DNA of 64,000 nt from Sphingobacteriia bacterium 28-36-52. Its GTDB lineage: Bacteria > Bacteroidota > Bacteroidia > Chitinophagales > Chitinophagaceae. The notes beneath the pieces were generated by a model, which ran no database searches, was not told the origin of the DNA, and was given only the letters and a program-made list of their open reading frames with translations. The first letter of the stretch is position 1, and each line of letters starts with the position of its first letter. Shown here one piece after another: positions 14,250-24,078 of the stretch. The translations under genes and the position numbers were made by a program. Where the stretch lies: assembly GCA_002281575.1 (NCBI GenBank), contig NCGN01000009.1, positions 1 through 64,000 on the forward strand, written 5' to 3'.

Positions 14250-17200
14250 TTAGAATGTTACCTTAACGTTAAATCCAATTGTTCTTGTACCTGGCATTTG
14301 ACCATCTTCCCCTTGTACGCCACTGATTTCAGATGGGTCAAAGTTTTTAGAGTCTCTGAAGATAAAGAATAAATTACGTGCAGTTAAAGCAACTGATGCA
14401 CCTTGGATTGATTTACCAAACTTCCCTAGTTTTTGAGTTGGAATAGAATATCCAACACTTAACTCGCGCAATTTTGCATAAGACAATTTGTGTACAAATG
14501 GTTCAGCAATTTGCTGGAAGTAAAATTGGTGGAAATAATCATAGGCATCAACATAAATATCAACTGGAGTTCTTCCGTCTCTAGCATCAACACCAGTTAC
14601 ACGAACACCACCACCTGCTGAAACTGGATCACGCTTAGGGTTACCCTTGTCGTTCAATCCTGCTGTTTCGTCTAACAATCCAGAAAAAGTTCCCCAATTC
14701 TCAGATAGAGAGAAGAAACGTCCACCAAATTGGTAATCGAAAGTTAAAGCAAGGTTGAAGTTTTTGTAAGTAAAGAAGTTTTGTAAACCTCCAGTTAACT
14801 TTGGTACTACACTACCCCAATCTTTAGTTGCATCTCTTTGGTACCAACCTAAACCTCCACTGAATCCATTGGTAGTAATCAATGGTTGGCCAGCTGCATT
14901 ACGCGCAATTCCACCACCTCTTAACATACCCCACTGCTCACCCACAAAATGGAAAGCACGTGCAAAACGAGTTCCAAAAGCACCACCTGCTAGCGTGTAA
15001 CTGGTTAAACCTGGAGCCAACGCTCTTACTTTATTGTCTAATAAGTAGGCAACAGTAGTATTTACTGTCCAGTTAAAGTTTTTCCTCTTCATTAGGTCTA
15101 CACCCAATTCCAATTCAAGACCAGAACGGCTAACCCATGCAGCATTGATGGTTTGAGAAGTAAAACCTGAAACACCAGAAACAGCAACTCCTAGAGGTTC
15201 GTCTCTGTTGTTCTCGTTATAATAAGTAAGATTCATGCGTACTTTGTTCTTCGCAAAACGCAAATCTAAACCTGCTTCCCAAGTAGTAGTTAAAGCACCA
15301 CGTAAGTTAGCATCAGGAGATCCATCAGGAGTTCCCATTAAGAAGTTAGTACCCCATAATAATGGATTAACTGAGTAGTTCAAGTTTAATGCATAAGGGT
15401 TCAAAGTCTTAGGTTTCTTACCCCATGATGCAAACGCTTTACCAAAGTTCAACCAAGGCAATGCGCTCTTAGTAAACTCAGAAAATACAAATGCACCACC
15501 TACTGAAGGTGACAACAATGAATTATTTGAAGTTGGTAAAGTAGAGAACCAGTCGTTACGAACTGCCCAAGTTAAACTTAGGAACTTTCTATATTCTACA
15601 TCTCCAAATGCAAACAAAGAATTTGCTTGTTGGTCAGATCTACCATTTGAAATAGAAGGTACTGCTTTGGAATTTGAAATTGCATATAAACCAGGTACGT
15701 TTAATCCTTGGTTGGTATTCATGGATACTGCTCTGTTGCGAATATTCAAACGGTTCGCACCCACATTCGCCGCTACTATGAAGTCTCCAAAAGTATTATT
15801 GTAAGACAAAATACCTTCAAAGTTCCACTCATTATTGATGGTGTTACTTGTAGCATAAGATGCAAGAATTCCTGATTGTCCCGCAGAAGATTGAAGAATA
15901 TTAGGATTAATATTTTCTACGTTTCCATTGAACTGATCCTTACGGATGCTACCCTTGAACTTTAAGTTTTTAGAAAACTTAACAGTTAAGTTGATGTCTC
16001 CATATAAACGATCACGACGTTGATCACGTTGAATGTTCTCAAAATAGGTAAAAGGATTATACCAGTAGTTACCAGCCCAAACACTGTTCTGAGGTGCAGC
16101 AGCACTCCAAGCTCCTGGATTTCTGCGGAAATTCCATGAAGGAATGGTTCCTATTGGCGTTCTGATTCCAGATAATTCTTTTAAAATACTCATGTCCAAA
16201 TCTCTGTGAAACCACTGGCTAAAGTTACCAGAAGCGTTATTGGCATATCCATCAGTAAAATCACCAGAAATGACTTGACTGGTATATGTCAAATTTGCTC
16301 CAATGGTAAAAATGCTGCCTAAATCCATTGAGAAATTGGCATTTAAGTTATGTCTTAAAGACTTTGAATTAGGCAACATACCCTTAATGTTCTGGTTGGT
16401 ATAAGAAACCCTTAAGCTTTGACCAGCGCCATTGCTTTGAGAGAAACTTACATTGGTATTAGCAGTAACACCTGTGTTCCAAAAATCTCTTGCATTGTTT
16501 GGTTGAGGAGTAAAGCTGGCCGTTTTTCCTGATCTTGAATGACCTGGAATAAATGCATACCAAGGAATATACTCAGAACCATCAATTTTTGGTCCCCAAG
16601 AAGCATCATCGGTAAAATCGCGGTAACGCTTACCATTTAACGCTTGCCATTCTGCTGGCATAGTTGGGTTATAGGTAAAAGTTAACCAACCACCATCACC
16701 ACCACCATATTCATTTTGGTAGTTCGGCATGAAAGCAGCTTTGTCAAATGTAGTAGATTGGTTTACTTCAACACCAATGCCTTTGGATGCTCTGCCTTTT
16801 TTGGTAGTAACCACAATGGCACCGTTACCAGCGCGGCTACCAAATAATGCTGTTGCGTTAGCACCTTTTAATACAGTGATATCTTCAACATCATCTGGGT
16901 TGATATCGAAAGAGTTGGTGATAGTACCATCAACAATATAGATAGCACCTTGATCACTTAATGATCCTCCACCTCTGATACGTAGAAAACCCTGATCGTT
17001 CAATTTAGCAGAAGACTGACCTCTGAATTGTACCCCAGCAACTTTACCCGCTAATGCGTTGTTTAAGTTGGGCTGACGAATTACATTCAGCTTCTCATCG
17101 TTAATTACTTGAGAACTAAAAGGAGTTGTTCTCTGTGATTTTTTTACGCCGAAAGCACTTGTTACAAATACTTCCTCTAACTCTCCAGCTAAAGTGGTTA

Positions 17201-17471
17201 TTTTAACATTTTGGTATCCAGTAGTTGCGGCAAACTCGAATGGCGCATGGCCTACGGCAGTTACCACAACTAGAGATCCTTGCTTCACTTTAAAGCTGAA
17301 TTTACCCAGCTCATCGGCACGTGTGATGTTTTTTGTGCCTTTTTCCTGCACGGTTGCGTTAGGCACTGGACCGCGATCATCGGTCACCTGCCCCTGCACG
17401 AGGACTGTTTGAGCGAAGGTTGTTATGGTACACAACAACGCAAACGCCAACAGTGTCAGACTTTTTCTCAT
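14250..17471 (-). CDS. SusC/RagA-family TonB-linked outer-membrane protein
   Basis: The 1073-residue protein begins with a signal peptide (residues 1-20, ending TFAQ). A carboxypeptidase-regulatory-like domain follows (about 25-100, VQGQVTDDRGPVPNATV), then the plug domain with VTSAFGVKK, LRIRGGGSLSDQGAIYIVDG and ITVLKGANATALFGSRAGNGAIVVTTKKG, then a long beta barrel ending in an aromatic residue (NVKVTF). It imports a substrate through the outer membrane with TonB energy, with the SusD-like lipoprotein as lid. No promoter with a good TAnnTTTG box was found in the roughly 170 bases before it. Confidence 0.95.
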   Translation of the reverse strand: MRKSLTLLAFALLCTITTFAQTVLVQGQVTDDRGPVPNATVQEKGTKNITRADELGKFSFKVKQGSLVVVTAVGHAPFEFAATTGYQNVKITTLAGELEEVFVTSAFGVKKSQRTTPFSSQVINDEKLNVIRQPNLNNALAGKVAGVQFRGQSSAKLNDQGFLRIRGGGSLSDQGAIYIVDGTITNSFDINPDDVEDITVLKGANATALFGSRAGNGAIVVTTKKGRASKGIGVEVNQSTTFDKAAFMPNYQNEYGGGDGGWLTFTYNPTMPAEWQALNGKRYRDFTDDASWGPKIDGSEYIPWYAFIPGHSRSGKTASFTPQPNNARDFWNTGVTANTNVSFSQSNGAGQSLRVSYTNQNIKGMLPNSKSLRHNLNANFSMDLGSIFTIGANLTYTSQVISGDFTDGYANNASGNFSQWFHRDLDMSILKELSGIRTPIGTIPSWNFRRNPGAWSAAAPQNSVWAGNYWYNPFTYFENIQRDQRRDRLYGDINLTVKFSKNLKFKGSIRKDQFNGNVENINPNILQSSAGQSGILASYATSNTINNEWNFEGILSYNNTFGDFIVAANVGANRLNIRNRAVSMNTNQGLNVPGLYAISNSKAVPSISNGRSDQQANSLFAFGDVEYRKFLSLTWAVRNDWFSTLPTSNNSLLSPSVGGAFVFSEFTKSALPWLNFGKAFASWGKKPKTLNPYALNLNYSVNPLLWGTNFLMGTPDGSPDANLRGALTTTWEAGLDLRFAKNKVRMNLTYYNENNRDEPLGVAVSGVSGFTSQTINAAWVSRSGLELELGVDLMKRKNFNWTVNTTVAYLLDNKVRALAPGLTSYTLAGGAFGTRFARAFHFVGEQWGMLRGGGIARNAAGQPLITTNGFSGGLGWYQRDATKDWGSVVPKLTGGLQNFFTYKNFNLALTFDYQFGGRFFSLSENWGTFSGLLDETAGLNDKGNPKRDPVSAGGGVRVTGVDARDGRTPVDIYVDAYDYFHQFYFQQIAEPFVHKLSYAKLRELSVGYSIPTQKLGKFGKSIQGASVALTARNLFFIFRDSKNFDPSEISGVQGEDGQMPGTRTIGFNVKVTF

Positions 17472-17605
17472 GTGTTAAGTTTTAGTTTTACAAAAATTGT
17501 TAAAGGATTTAACAATACCGCTAATGTAGGAAATTTTCTAATACTACCGTCTATATAAATTATCTTTTTCTTAATACTGATACTAATGACTCTACAAAGC
17601 TATTT

Positions 17606-17638
17606 TTTGACCATTCCCCCTTAATTGTGGTAATTTTG
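17606..17638 (+). promoter_or_regulatory. folD-queE promoter (TTTG-N21-TAATTTTG)
   Basis: TTTG at 17606-17609, a 21-base spacer and TAATTTTG at 17631-17638 match the consensus. Only four bases separate the box from the folD ATG, which suggests a leaderless or nearly leaderless mRNA. Confidence 0.65.
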
Positions 17639-17642
17639 CCGA

Positions 17643-18521
17643 ATGTTAGTATTAGATGGCAAGCTGGCTGCGGCCGCTGTAAAAGAAGTTTTAAAGGCAG
17701 AAACTGCCGAATTAGTTAAAAAAGGGAAGCCTGCCCCACATTTAGCCGCTATTTTGGTCGGAAATAATGGAGCTAGTGAAACCTATGTGGCCAGTAAAGT
17801 AAAAAACTGCGAAGAGACTGGTTTTGAGTCTACCTTAATAAGACTCGACGCACAAACGGACGAAGCTACCCTTTTAGGAACCATCCAATCCCTCAATAAC
17901 AACCCCGATATAGACGGCATTTTGGTACAATTGCCTTTACCTAAGCATATTAGTGAAGAAAAAGTAATCGAAACCATTGACCCAAGAAAAGATGTGGATG
18001 GATTTCATCCGAGTAATATTGGAAGACTCGTTCAAGGTTTACCCACTTTTATTCCTGCTACCCCTTATGGAATTATACTGTTGTTAGCTCATTATAATAT
18101 TGACACAAAAGGAAAACATGCGGTGGTAATAGGTAGAAGCAATATTGTAGGAAGACCTATGAGTATTCTATTAAGTAGCAATATCCCTCAAGGCAATTGC
18201 ACCGTTACCCTTTGTCATTCGCATACCCCTAACTTAAAAGAACTTTGCTTGCAGGCTGATATTGTAGTAGCTGCATTGGGTAAGCCAGAATTTGTTACTG
18301 CTGAAATGGTTAAAGAAGGAGCCGTAATTATAGACGTGGGTATTACCCGTATAGATGATGCCACTGCAAAAAAAGGTTTTAGAATTAAGGGAGATGTGCT
18401 GTACCATGAAGTAGCACCCAAAGCCAGTGCTATAACTCCTGTTCCTGGAGGAGTTGGGTTGATGACTATTGCTGGTTTACTCAAAAACACTTTACAGGCT
18501 TACCAAAATAATAGAGGATAA
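17643..18521 (+). CDS. folD: Methylenetetrahydrofolate dehydrogenase / cyclohydrolase
   Basis: The 292-residue bifunctional enzyme interconverts 5,10-methylene- and 10-formyl-tetrahydrofolate in the cytoplasm. Motifs are [16 protein letters not shown] (Tyr48 and Lys52 of the YxxxK active site), [13 protein letters not shown], the DVDGFHP segment, the nucleotide-binding [10 protein letters not shown] and the C-terminal [10 protein letters not shown]. Length is normal. Its stop overlaps the queE start as TAATG, so the two are probably translated together. Confidence 0.97.
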   Translation: MLVLDGKLAAAAVKEVLKAETAELVKKGKPAPHLAAILVGNNGASETYVASKVKNCEETGFESTLIRLDAQTDEATLLGTIQSLNNNPDIDGILVQLPLPKHISEEKVIETIDPRKDVDGFHPSNIGRLVQGLPTFIPATPYGIILLLAHYNIDTKGKHAVVIGRSNIVGRPMSILLSSNIPQGNCTVTLCHSHTPNLKELCLQADIVVAALGKPEFVTAEMVKEGAVIIDVGITRIDDATAKKGFRIKGDVLYHEVAPKASAITPVPGGVGLMTIAGLLKNTLQAYQNNRG

Positions 18522-19141
18522 TGAGCATAGCCATAGATACTACTTTACAATTACCGTTAATGGAAGCTTTTTATACGCTTCAGGGTGAAGGTGCACACCA
18601 AGGTAGGGCTGCTTATTTTATTCGTTTGGGTGGTTGCGATGTTGGCTGTGTGTGGTGCGATGTAAAAGACAGTTGGGATGCATCAAAACATCCGATGGTA
18701 TCTATTGACGAAATAGTTGCAAAAGCAAGTTCACACCCTGGAACATTGGCTGTTGTTACTGGAGGAGAACCCTTGATGCACCAACTAGATGCATTAACCA
18801 ATGCTTTACATGCTGCAGGTTTTGAAACCAATATTGAAACATCGGGATCTTCGCCCTTAAGCGGCCATTGGGATTGGATTTGTTTATCGCCCAAAAAATT
18901 TAAAGCACCACTAGATGAAGTGATTGTTAAAGCACATGAATTAAAAGTGGTGGTTTTTAATAAACACGATTTTGCATGGGCCGAAAAATATGCTGCTTTA
19001 GTGAATCCTTCTTGCAAATTATACCTTCAACCAGAATGGGATAAAGCAGCTGAAATGACTCCATTTATTTTAGACTATATTCAAGCAAACCCGCAATGGA
19101 GGCTGAGTTTACAGGTACACAAGTATTTAAATATTCCTTAG
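18521..19141 (+). CDS. queE: 7-carboxy-7-deazaguanine synthase
   Basis: This 206-residue radical-SAM enzyme makes 7-carboxy-7-deazaguanine for queuosine-type tRNA modification. GGCDVGCVWCD gives Cys39, Cys43 and Cys46 for the 4Fe-4S cluster in the CX3CX2C spacing common in QueE. FYTLQGEGAHQGRAAYFIR lies before it, and VVTGGEPLMH is the glycine-rich SAM element. It is coupled to folD by a one-base overlap. The other queuosine genes are not in the window. Confidence 0.93.
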   Translation: MSIAIDTTLQLPLMEAFYTLQGEGAHQGRAAYFIRLGGCDVGCVWCDVKDSWDASKHPMVSIDEIVAKASSHPGTLAVVTGGEPLMHQLDALTNALHAAGFETNIETSGSSPLSGHWDWICLSPKKFKAPLDEVIVKAHELKVVVFNKHDFAWAEKYAALVNPSCKLYLQPEWDKAAEMTPFILDYIQANPQWRLSLQVHKYLNIP

Positions 19142-19257
19142 TAATTATTGGAGCTTTGTCATTCTATTGTCAAAAAGATTTTGTTGAAAGCGGTTCTACA
19201 GTTTGATGACAATTAACCATTTATGATCAAGCAACTTTGCACTCACAATAAGTGGGT

Positions 19258-21342
19258 ATGATGAAGTGGATGTTCCTTTCGGCTATTTCAAGTTGTTTTT
19301 TTACTACCGTTTTTGCTCAACAACAAGATACTTTATCGGGCAATGGTGCCATCACTGTTTTTACTGCTACCAAAACAGAAAGAGCACTGAGTAATATTGC
19401 TGTACCTGTTCAAATTATTTCTCAAAAAACCATTCAACAAGCTGGGTCTTTGCGTTTATCTGATATTCTTTCAGAGCAAACGGGTTTATTTATGACCAAT
19501 GGTTTCGGAACAGGGGTTAGCATGCAAGGGCTTAATCCAGATTATACCCTTATTTTGATTGATGGTGAGCCCCTAATTGGGAGAATGAGCGGAGTACTAG
19601 ACTTAAAGCGTATTACCGTAGGAAATATTAAACAGATTGAAATTGTAAGAGGCCCATCTTCAAGCTTATACGGAAGTGAGGCAATGGCTGGTGTTATTAA
19701 TATCATCACCGACAAGTCTAGAAAAAACACTTTAGGGGTTAGTGCTCGATATGGCACTTATAATACAGCCGATTTTGGTTTGAAAGGTTCTATAAGAACC
19801 AACAAAATCAATTATCAAGGGTTTGGTAATTTCTACAGAACAGATGGCTTCAGCATTAGACCCAATAGTAGAGAAAGAAGTGTAGCTCCTATTGAAAGAT
19901 TTACCCAACAACATAATTTGGGTTATCGCTTTAACGATCGCACCAACTTAAGTTTCAATATTAGACACAACAGTGAAACCATTAAGAATAATATTACGGT
20001 AATAAACAATGGCAATTCAATTAATTCTATTGGCGTAGAAAAAAATAAGGACCTCAATGCTACTTTACAAGTGTCGCATAAAATAAATGACCAAGTAAAA
20101 AATACCACTCGTGTATATGGCACGCAATTTCAGTCTTCTCAGGAACTGATTTCAGACAATGGTGTTCCCTATTTAGACGTTTTTAAACAACAGTTTGCCA
20201 GAATTGAGAATCAAACGGATGTTCATGTAAACAAACAAGTAGAATTCAATTTAGGAGGTGGATATATTCATGAAACAGCCAACAGTACTAGATACGATAA
20301 TAGTACCAGCATTAAAACCAATAGAATCGGATATATTTATCTTCAGTCGGAATGGAGGGCATTGAACAAACTAACATTTATTAGCGGTGCCCGTTACGAC
20401 CACAACGAATTATTTGCAGCCGCATTTAGTCCTAAGCTGGCCTTACAATATAAAGTCAATACAAATATTTCGTTGAAAGCCAGTGTTGGCAGAGGTTTCA
20501 AAGCCCCAGATTTTAGACAGCTCTATTTAAATTTCACCAATACTGCTGCGGGTAGTTACAGTGTATTTGGTTCGGTAGAAGCACAGAAAATTATTAACGA
20601 ACTCAATAGAATCGGTCAAATCAGTAGCTTAGAACCATCCTTTTATCAACTCAGTAATTTACAACCCGAATTTTCTACCGGATTTAATTTGGGGGGCAGT
20701 TATCAAAATGAACAATGGCATATAACCGCCAATATTTTTAGAAATATTATAGAAAATTTAATCGACAGCAGACTGGTTGCATACAAAACAGGAGGTGCAC
20801 AAATTTTTAGTTACCTCAATGTAAAAAATGCATTTACCCAAGGAATTGAAACCGATATCAAATTCCGTTACAACAAACAATGGTCATTGTCTGCAGGCTA
20901 TCAATTGCTTCTTACTGGAGATCAAGCTGAAATTAGTGCCATTAACGATGGTAAAGTTTTTACAAGAGATCAAAATGGGTTCAGTAGAAAGATGGACAGA
21001 AGTGAATACGTAGGCTTGCCTAATAGAAGCAAGCATATGGCCAATTTAAAATTACAATACGACTACCAAAACTTTTTTGCCAATACCCGTGCCTTGTATA
21101 GAAGTAGTTGGGCCACCACTGATACAGATGGCAATGGCATTTTCAATACGAATGATGCTTTTGCGAAAGGATATATTCAATTGAATATGGCAGCAGGCCA
21201 AAATTTTAACAATGGCCTTTCTGTTCAAGCGGGCATAGACAATGCATTGAACTATACCGATGTATTGAATTTACCCAACTTACCTGGTAGAACATTTTAT
21301 CTAAGTATATCCTATAATTTTTTAAATAAAAATCCTAAATAA
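19258..21342 (+). CDS. TonB-dependent outer-membrane receptor, probable haem/haemoprotein type
   Basis: The start at 19258 (MMKWMFLSAISSCFFTTVFAQ) gives a clean signal peptide. A GTG two codons earlier is less likely. The 694-residue protein has a plug domain (about 30-155) with VPVQIISQKTIQQAG, LILIDGEPLIG and IEIVRGPSSSLYGSEAMAGVINIIT, then a 22-strand type barrel including GRGFKAPDFRQLYLNF and ending YLSISYNFLNKNPK. The next gene, overlapping by TAATG, encodes an HmuY-like lipoprotein, so haem uptake in an HmuR-like way is the best inference from context. Confidence 0.88.
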   Translation: MMKWMFLSAISSCFFTTVFAQQQDTLSGNGAITVFTATKTERALSNIAVPVQIISQKTIQQAGSLRLSDILSEQTGLFMTNGFGTGVSMQGLNPDYTLILIDGEPLIGRMSGVLDLKRITVGNIKQIEIVRGPSSSLYGSEAMAGVINIITDKSRKNTLGVSARYGTYNTADFGLKGSIRTNKINYQGFGNFYRTDGFSIRPNSRERSVAPIERFTQQHNLGYRFNDRTNLSFNIRHNSETIKNNITVINNGNSINSIGVEKNKDLNATLQVSHKINDQVKNTTRVYGTQFQSSQELISDNGVPYLDVFKQQFARIENQTDVHVNKQVEFNLGGGYIHETANSTRYDNSTSIKTNRIGYIYLQSEWRALNKLTFISGARYDHNELFAAAFSPKLALQYKVNTNISLKASVGRGFKAPDFRQLYLNFTNTAAGSYSVFGSVEAQKIINELNRIGQISSLEPSFYQLSNLQPEFSTGFNLGGSYQNEQWHITANIFRNIIENLIDSRLVAYKTGGAQIFSYLNVKNAFTQGIETDIKFRYNKQWSLSAGYQLLLTGDQAEISAINDGKVFTRDQNGFSRKMDRSEYVGLPNRSKHMANLKLQYDYQNFFANTRALYRSSWATTDTDGNGIFNTNDAFAKGYIQLNMAAGQNFNNGLSVQAGIDNALNYTDVLNLPNLPGRTFYLSISYNFLNKNPK

Positions 21343-22001
21343 TGAGCAAGATGAAACAGATGATTTTTGTGTTCGGCATTGTAGTTAGTTTAGTTGCCTG
21401 TTCCAAAGACGACAACAGTGGTACCAGTGCTGTAGTTGAAACCATTACAGTAAAAGACTTACCAGCAGATACCATTATTGGTATTACCCCAGGTGCACCT
21501 CCTACAGGTGGATTTCCTTATGGTGCGGGTCGTTACACTTTTTACAGTTTAGAAACCAATAAAATAGTTCCTGCTTCTGACAGTGCTAGTAATAAATGGG
21601 ACCTTGCTTTCAAAGGAACCACTATTGCTACCAATAGCGGAAACAGTGGACCAGGTGGAGCAGGAGCCTTTGTATTTGTAGGTTTATTCAACGATTTAAA
21701 AACCATTCCTGCAGACTCTAGTTTTAGAACAGACAATGCGCCTTCGGCTTTTGCTATTACCACAGGAAGCAATAGAGGCTGGTATGTTTATGATGGTATT
21801 AACCAATTGGTAACGCCAATTCCTGGTCGTGTATTAGTAGTAAGAACAGCTTCTGGTAAATATGCCAAAGTAGAAATTTTGAACTACTACAAAGGAGGAA
21901 CTACTCCTGCTACAACAGCTTCTGATGCAATTAAATTAAATACCCAACGTTATTATACTTTCCGTTTTAGTTTTCAACCCAATGGAACAAAAACATTCTA
22001 A
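21342..22001 (+). CDS. HmuY-like haem-binding lipoprotein
   Basis: The 219-residue protein has a lipoprotein signal (MIFVFGIVVSLVAC, then SKDDNSG). The mature part shows features of HmuY proteins: GRYTFYSLETNKIV, NKWDLAFKGTTI, GWYVYDG and a C-terminal KYAKVEILNYYKG...YYTFRFSFQ strand pair. HmuY captures haem outside the cell and hands it to a TonB receptor such as the one encoded just upstream with a one-base overlap. Haem-ligating histidines or methionines cannot be pointed to with confidence. A terminator follows at 22030. Confidence 0.85.
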   Translation: MSKMKQMIFVFGIVVSLVACSKDDNSGTSAVVETITVKDLPADTIIGITPGAPPTGGFPYGAGRYTFYSLETNKIVPASDSASNKWDLAFKGTTIATNSGNSGPGGAGAFVFVGLFNDLKTIPADSSFRTDNAPSAFAITTGSNRGWYVYDGINQLVTPIPGRVLVVRTASGKYAKVEILNYYKGGTTPATTASDAIKLNTQRYYTFRFSFQPNGTKTF

Positions 22002-22029
22002 AAACAATCCATTTTAAAATCCTTTATCT

Positions 22030-22054
22030 AACCCGGCCAAGTGCCGGGTTTTTT
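22030..22054 (+). terminator. Rho-independent terminator after the receptor/HmuY-like operon
   Basis: AACCCGGC and GCCGGGTT form an 8-bp stem with a 5-base loop, followed by six T. Confidence 0.85.
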
Positions 22055-22105
22055 GTAGGTTATTTTTAACAACAATGGGTTATTATTTTTACGAACTTGT
22101 TGCCA

Positions 22106-24022
22106 ATGAAAAAGGCTTTATTATTTACAATTGTAATTTTTGGAATCTCCCATTTATTTGCGCAGCAATATGATCCGGAAAAAGTAAATAAAAAAGCATT
22201 GGCGCTTTACGATAGAGCCATTGATTTACTAAAAGAAGATGATTATAAAACTGCAGTTCCAATTCTCTTAGATTGCATTAAAACTGATACCAATTTTGTA
22301 GACGCTTACCTTTCTTTAGCCGGCGTATTGGGCCAATTAAAACAATACAAACGTTCTGTTCAAATGTATGAACTGGGTAAAGCAAAAGACCCTAATTATT
22401 TTAAACCTTACTATCTACCGTATTCAATTAATCTTGCGGGCAATGGAAACTTTGATGCTGCACTATCTGCGGTGAATCAGTTTTTAGAAAACCCTAAACT
22501 AAATACCAATAGCATAAGGAGTGCTTCGTACAGAAAAAAGACTTATCAATTTGCTTTAGACTATGCAGAAAAAAACAAAGAGTTGTCTAATTATTATTTT
22601 GCACCAGAAAATTTAGGCGATAGTGTTAATTCTGCTTTTTCCGAATACTACCCTTCTGTTACCGTAACTGATAGCTTATTGGTATTTACCAGAAGAGGGA
22701 AATATATGCGTGAAGATTTTTATTCAAGCACTTTTATTGCAAAACAGTTTTCTAAAGCAATACCTATTGGTGGAGACATAAATGAAGAACCGCAAAAAGG
22801 TGCCATCACTGTTTCGCAAGATGGTGAATGGATGTTGTTTGCGGGCCGATTTGCTGAAAGAGGATACGACAACTTTGATTTATATATTGCGTATTCCACT
22901 CCACAAGGATGGAGTGATCCAGAAAATTTAGGACCAGCCATTAATACGGAATTTTGGGAAAGTGCCCCTACTTTAAGCCCCGATAAACGAACCCTTTATT
23001 TTAGCAGCAGTAGACCGGGTGGTTATGGAGGAAGAGACTTGTATTTTAGCGAACGTTTACCCAATGGAAAATGGACTACTGCCAAAAATATGGGTGCCCA
23101 AATTAATACGCCAGGAGACGACCAAGCACCATTTATACACGCAGACAATCAAACCTTGTATTTTACTTCTGATGGTCATCCTGGTTATGGGGGTTCCGAT
23201 TTATTTATCCTAAGAAAAAATAATAATGGGGAATGGGGTACCCCTGAAAATTTAGGTTACCCCATCAATACCATAGAAAATGAAGGAAGCTTAGCTGTTT
23301 CTGCAGATGGGCTTACTGCTTACTATGCCAGTGACCGCGCAGAAGGTAAGGGTGAATTAGACTTGTATCGCTTTGCCTTACGAAACAATATCAGGCCTAT
23401 TAGAACCTTGTATTTAAAAGGAATTGTGACCGATAAAAGCAATGGCAAAAAATTACCCTCTTCAGTTGAACTCATTAATAATCAAGATCAATCTGTATTG
23501 ATGAAAATTCAAACAGATGAAACAGGCATGTACTTTATCACTTTACCTGTTGGCCGTGACTATACTTTTTCTGTGAACAGAAAAGGTTATTTACCCTTCA
23601 CAGAATTATACTCATTGGCCAACAAAGAAGCAGACAGTGTATACGTTAAAAATATTGCCTTAGAGCCTATCACCATGAACGCTACATTTACTTTCAAGAA
23701 TATTGAGTTTGCTTCGAACTCATCAGTATTACCCCAATCGGCTTCTATAGAATTAAATAGATTGGTTGCCTTATTAAAAGAAAACAATACCATCCAAGTT
23801 CTAATAAGCGGTCATACCGACAATACCGGTAAAGAAGAGGAGAATAAAAAATTATCTGCTAATAGAGCATTGGCCATTGTAAATTATTTAATTGAACAGG
23901 GGATTGAAAAAAACAGGTTAAGTTACCAAGGCTTTGGTAGCAGTAAACCCATAGCATCAAATGAAATCCCAGAAGGCAGAGCTAAAAACAGAAGAACTTC
24001 CGTGGAAATAACGGGGCTCTAA
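22106..24022 (+). CDS. OmpA-family protein with TPR and PD40 repeats
   Basis: The ATG at 22106 (MKKALLFTIVIFGISHLFAQ) starts a signal peptide. The 638-residue protein has, in order, TPR-like helices (about 20-130), a PD40 propeller with SQDGEWMLFAG, SPDKRTLYFSSSRPGG, ADNQTLYFTSDGHPG and SADGLTAYYASD (about 200-425), a carboxypeptidase-regulatory-like domain (about 440-520) and a C-terminal OmpA peptidoglycan-binding domain (about 535-638, SGHTDNTGKEEENKKLSANRA). This layout is common in Bacteroidota and is shared with some type IX secretion accessory proteins. It probably links the outer membrane to peptidoglycan. It is monocistronic after the terminator at 22030. Confidence 0.9.
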   Translation: MKKALLFTIVIFGISHLFAQQYDPEKVNKKALALYDRAIDLLKEDDYKTAVPILLDCIKTDTNFVDAYLSLAGVLGQLKQYKRSVQMYELGKAKDPNYFKPYYLPYSINLAGNGNFDAALSAVNQFLENPKLNTNSIRSASYRKKTYQFALDYAEKNKELSNYYFAPENLGDSVNSAFSEYYPSVTVTDSLLVFTRRGKYMREDFYSSTFIAKQFSKAIPIGGDINEEPQKGAITVSQDGEWMLFAGRFAERGYDNFDLYIAYSTPQGWSDPENLGPAINTEFWESAPTLSPDKRTLYFSSSRPGGYGGRDLYFSERLPNGKWTTAKNMGAQINTPGDDQAPFIHADNQTLYFTSDGHPGYGGSDLFILRKNNNGEWGTPENLGYPINTIENEGSLAVSADGLTAYYASDRAEGKGELDLYRFALRNNIRPIRTLYLKGIVTDKSNGKKLPSSVELINNQDQSVLMKIQTDETGMYFITLPVGRDYTFSVNRKGYLPFTELYSLANKEADSVYVKNIALEPITMNATFTFKNIEFASNSSVLPQSASIELNRLVALLKENNTIQVLISGHTDNTGKEEENKKLSANRALAIVNYLIEQGIEKNRLSYQGFGSSKPIASNEIPEGRAKNRRTSVEITGL

Positions 24023-24078
24023 GTATTTATACGGCTGTAATCGCTCCAGCAAAAAACTAGCTTTATCTAAAGCTTTTT

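Noticed and set aside
22097..22105. TTG start nine bases before the OmpA-family ATG
   Set aside because: The ATG begins a clean signal peptide, and the extra residues MLP are not needed.
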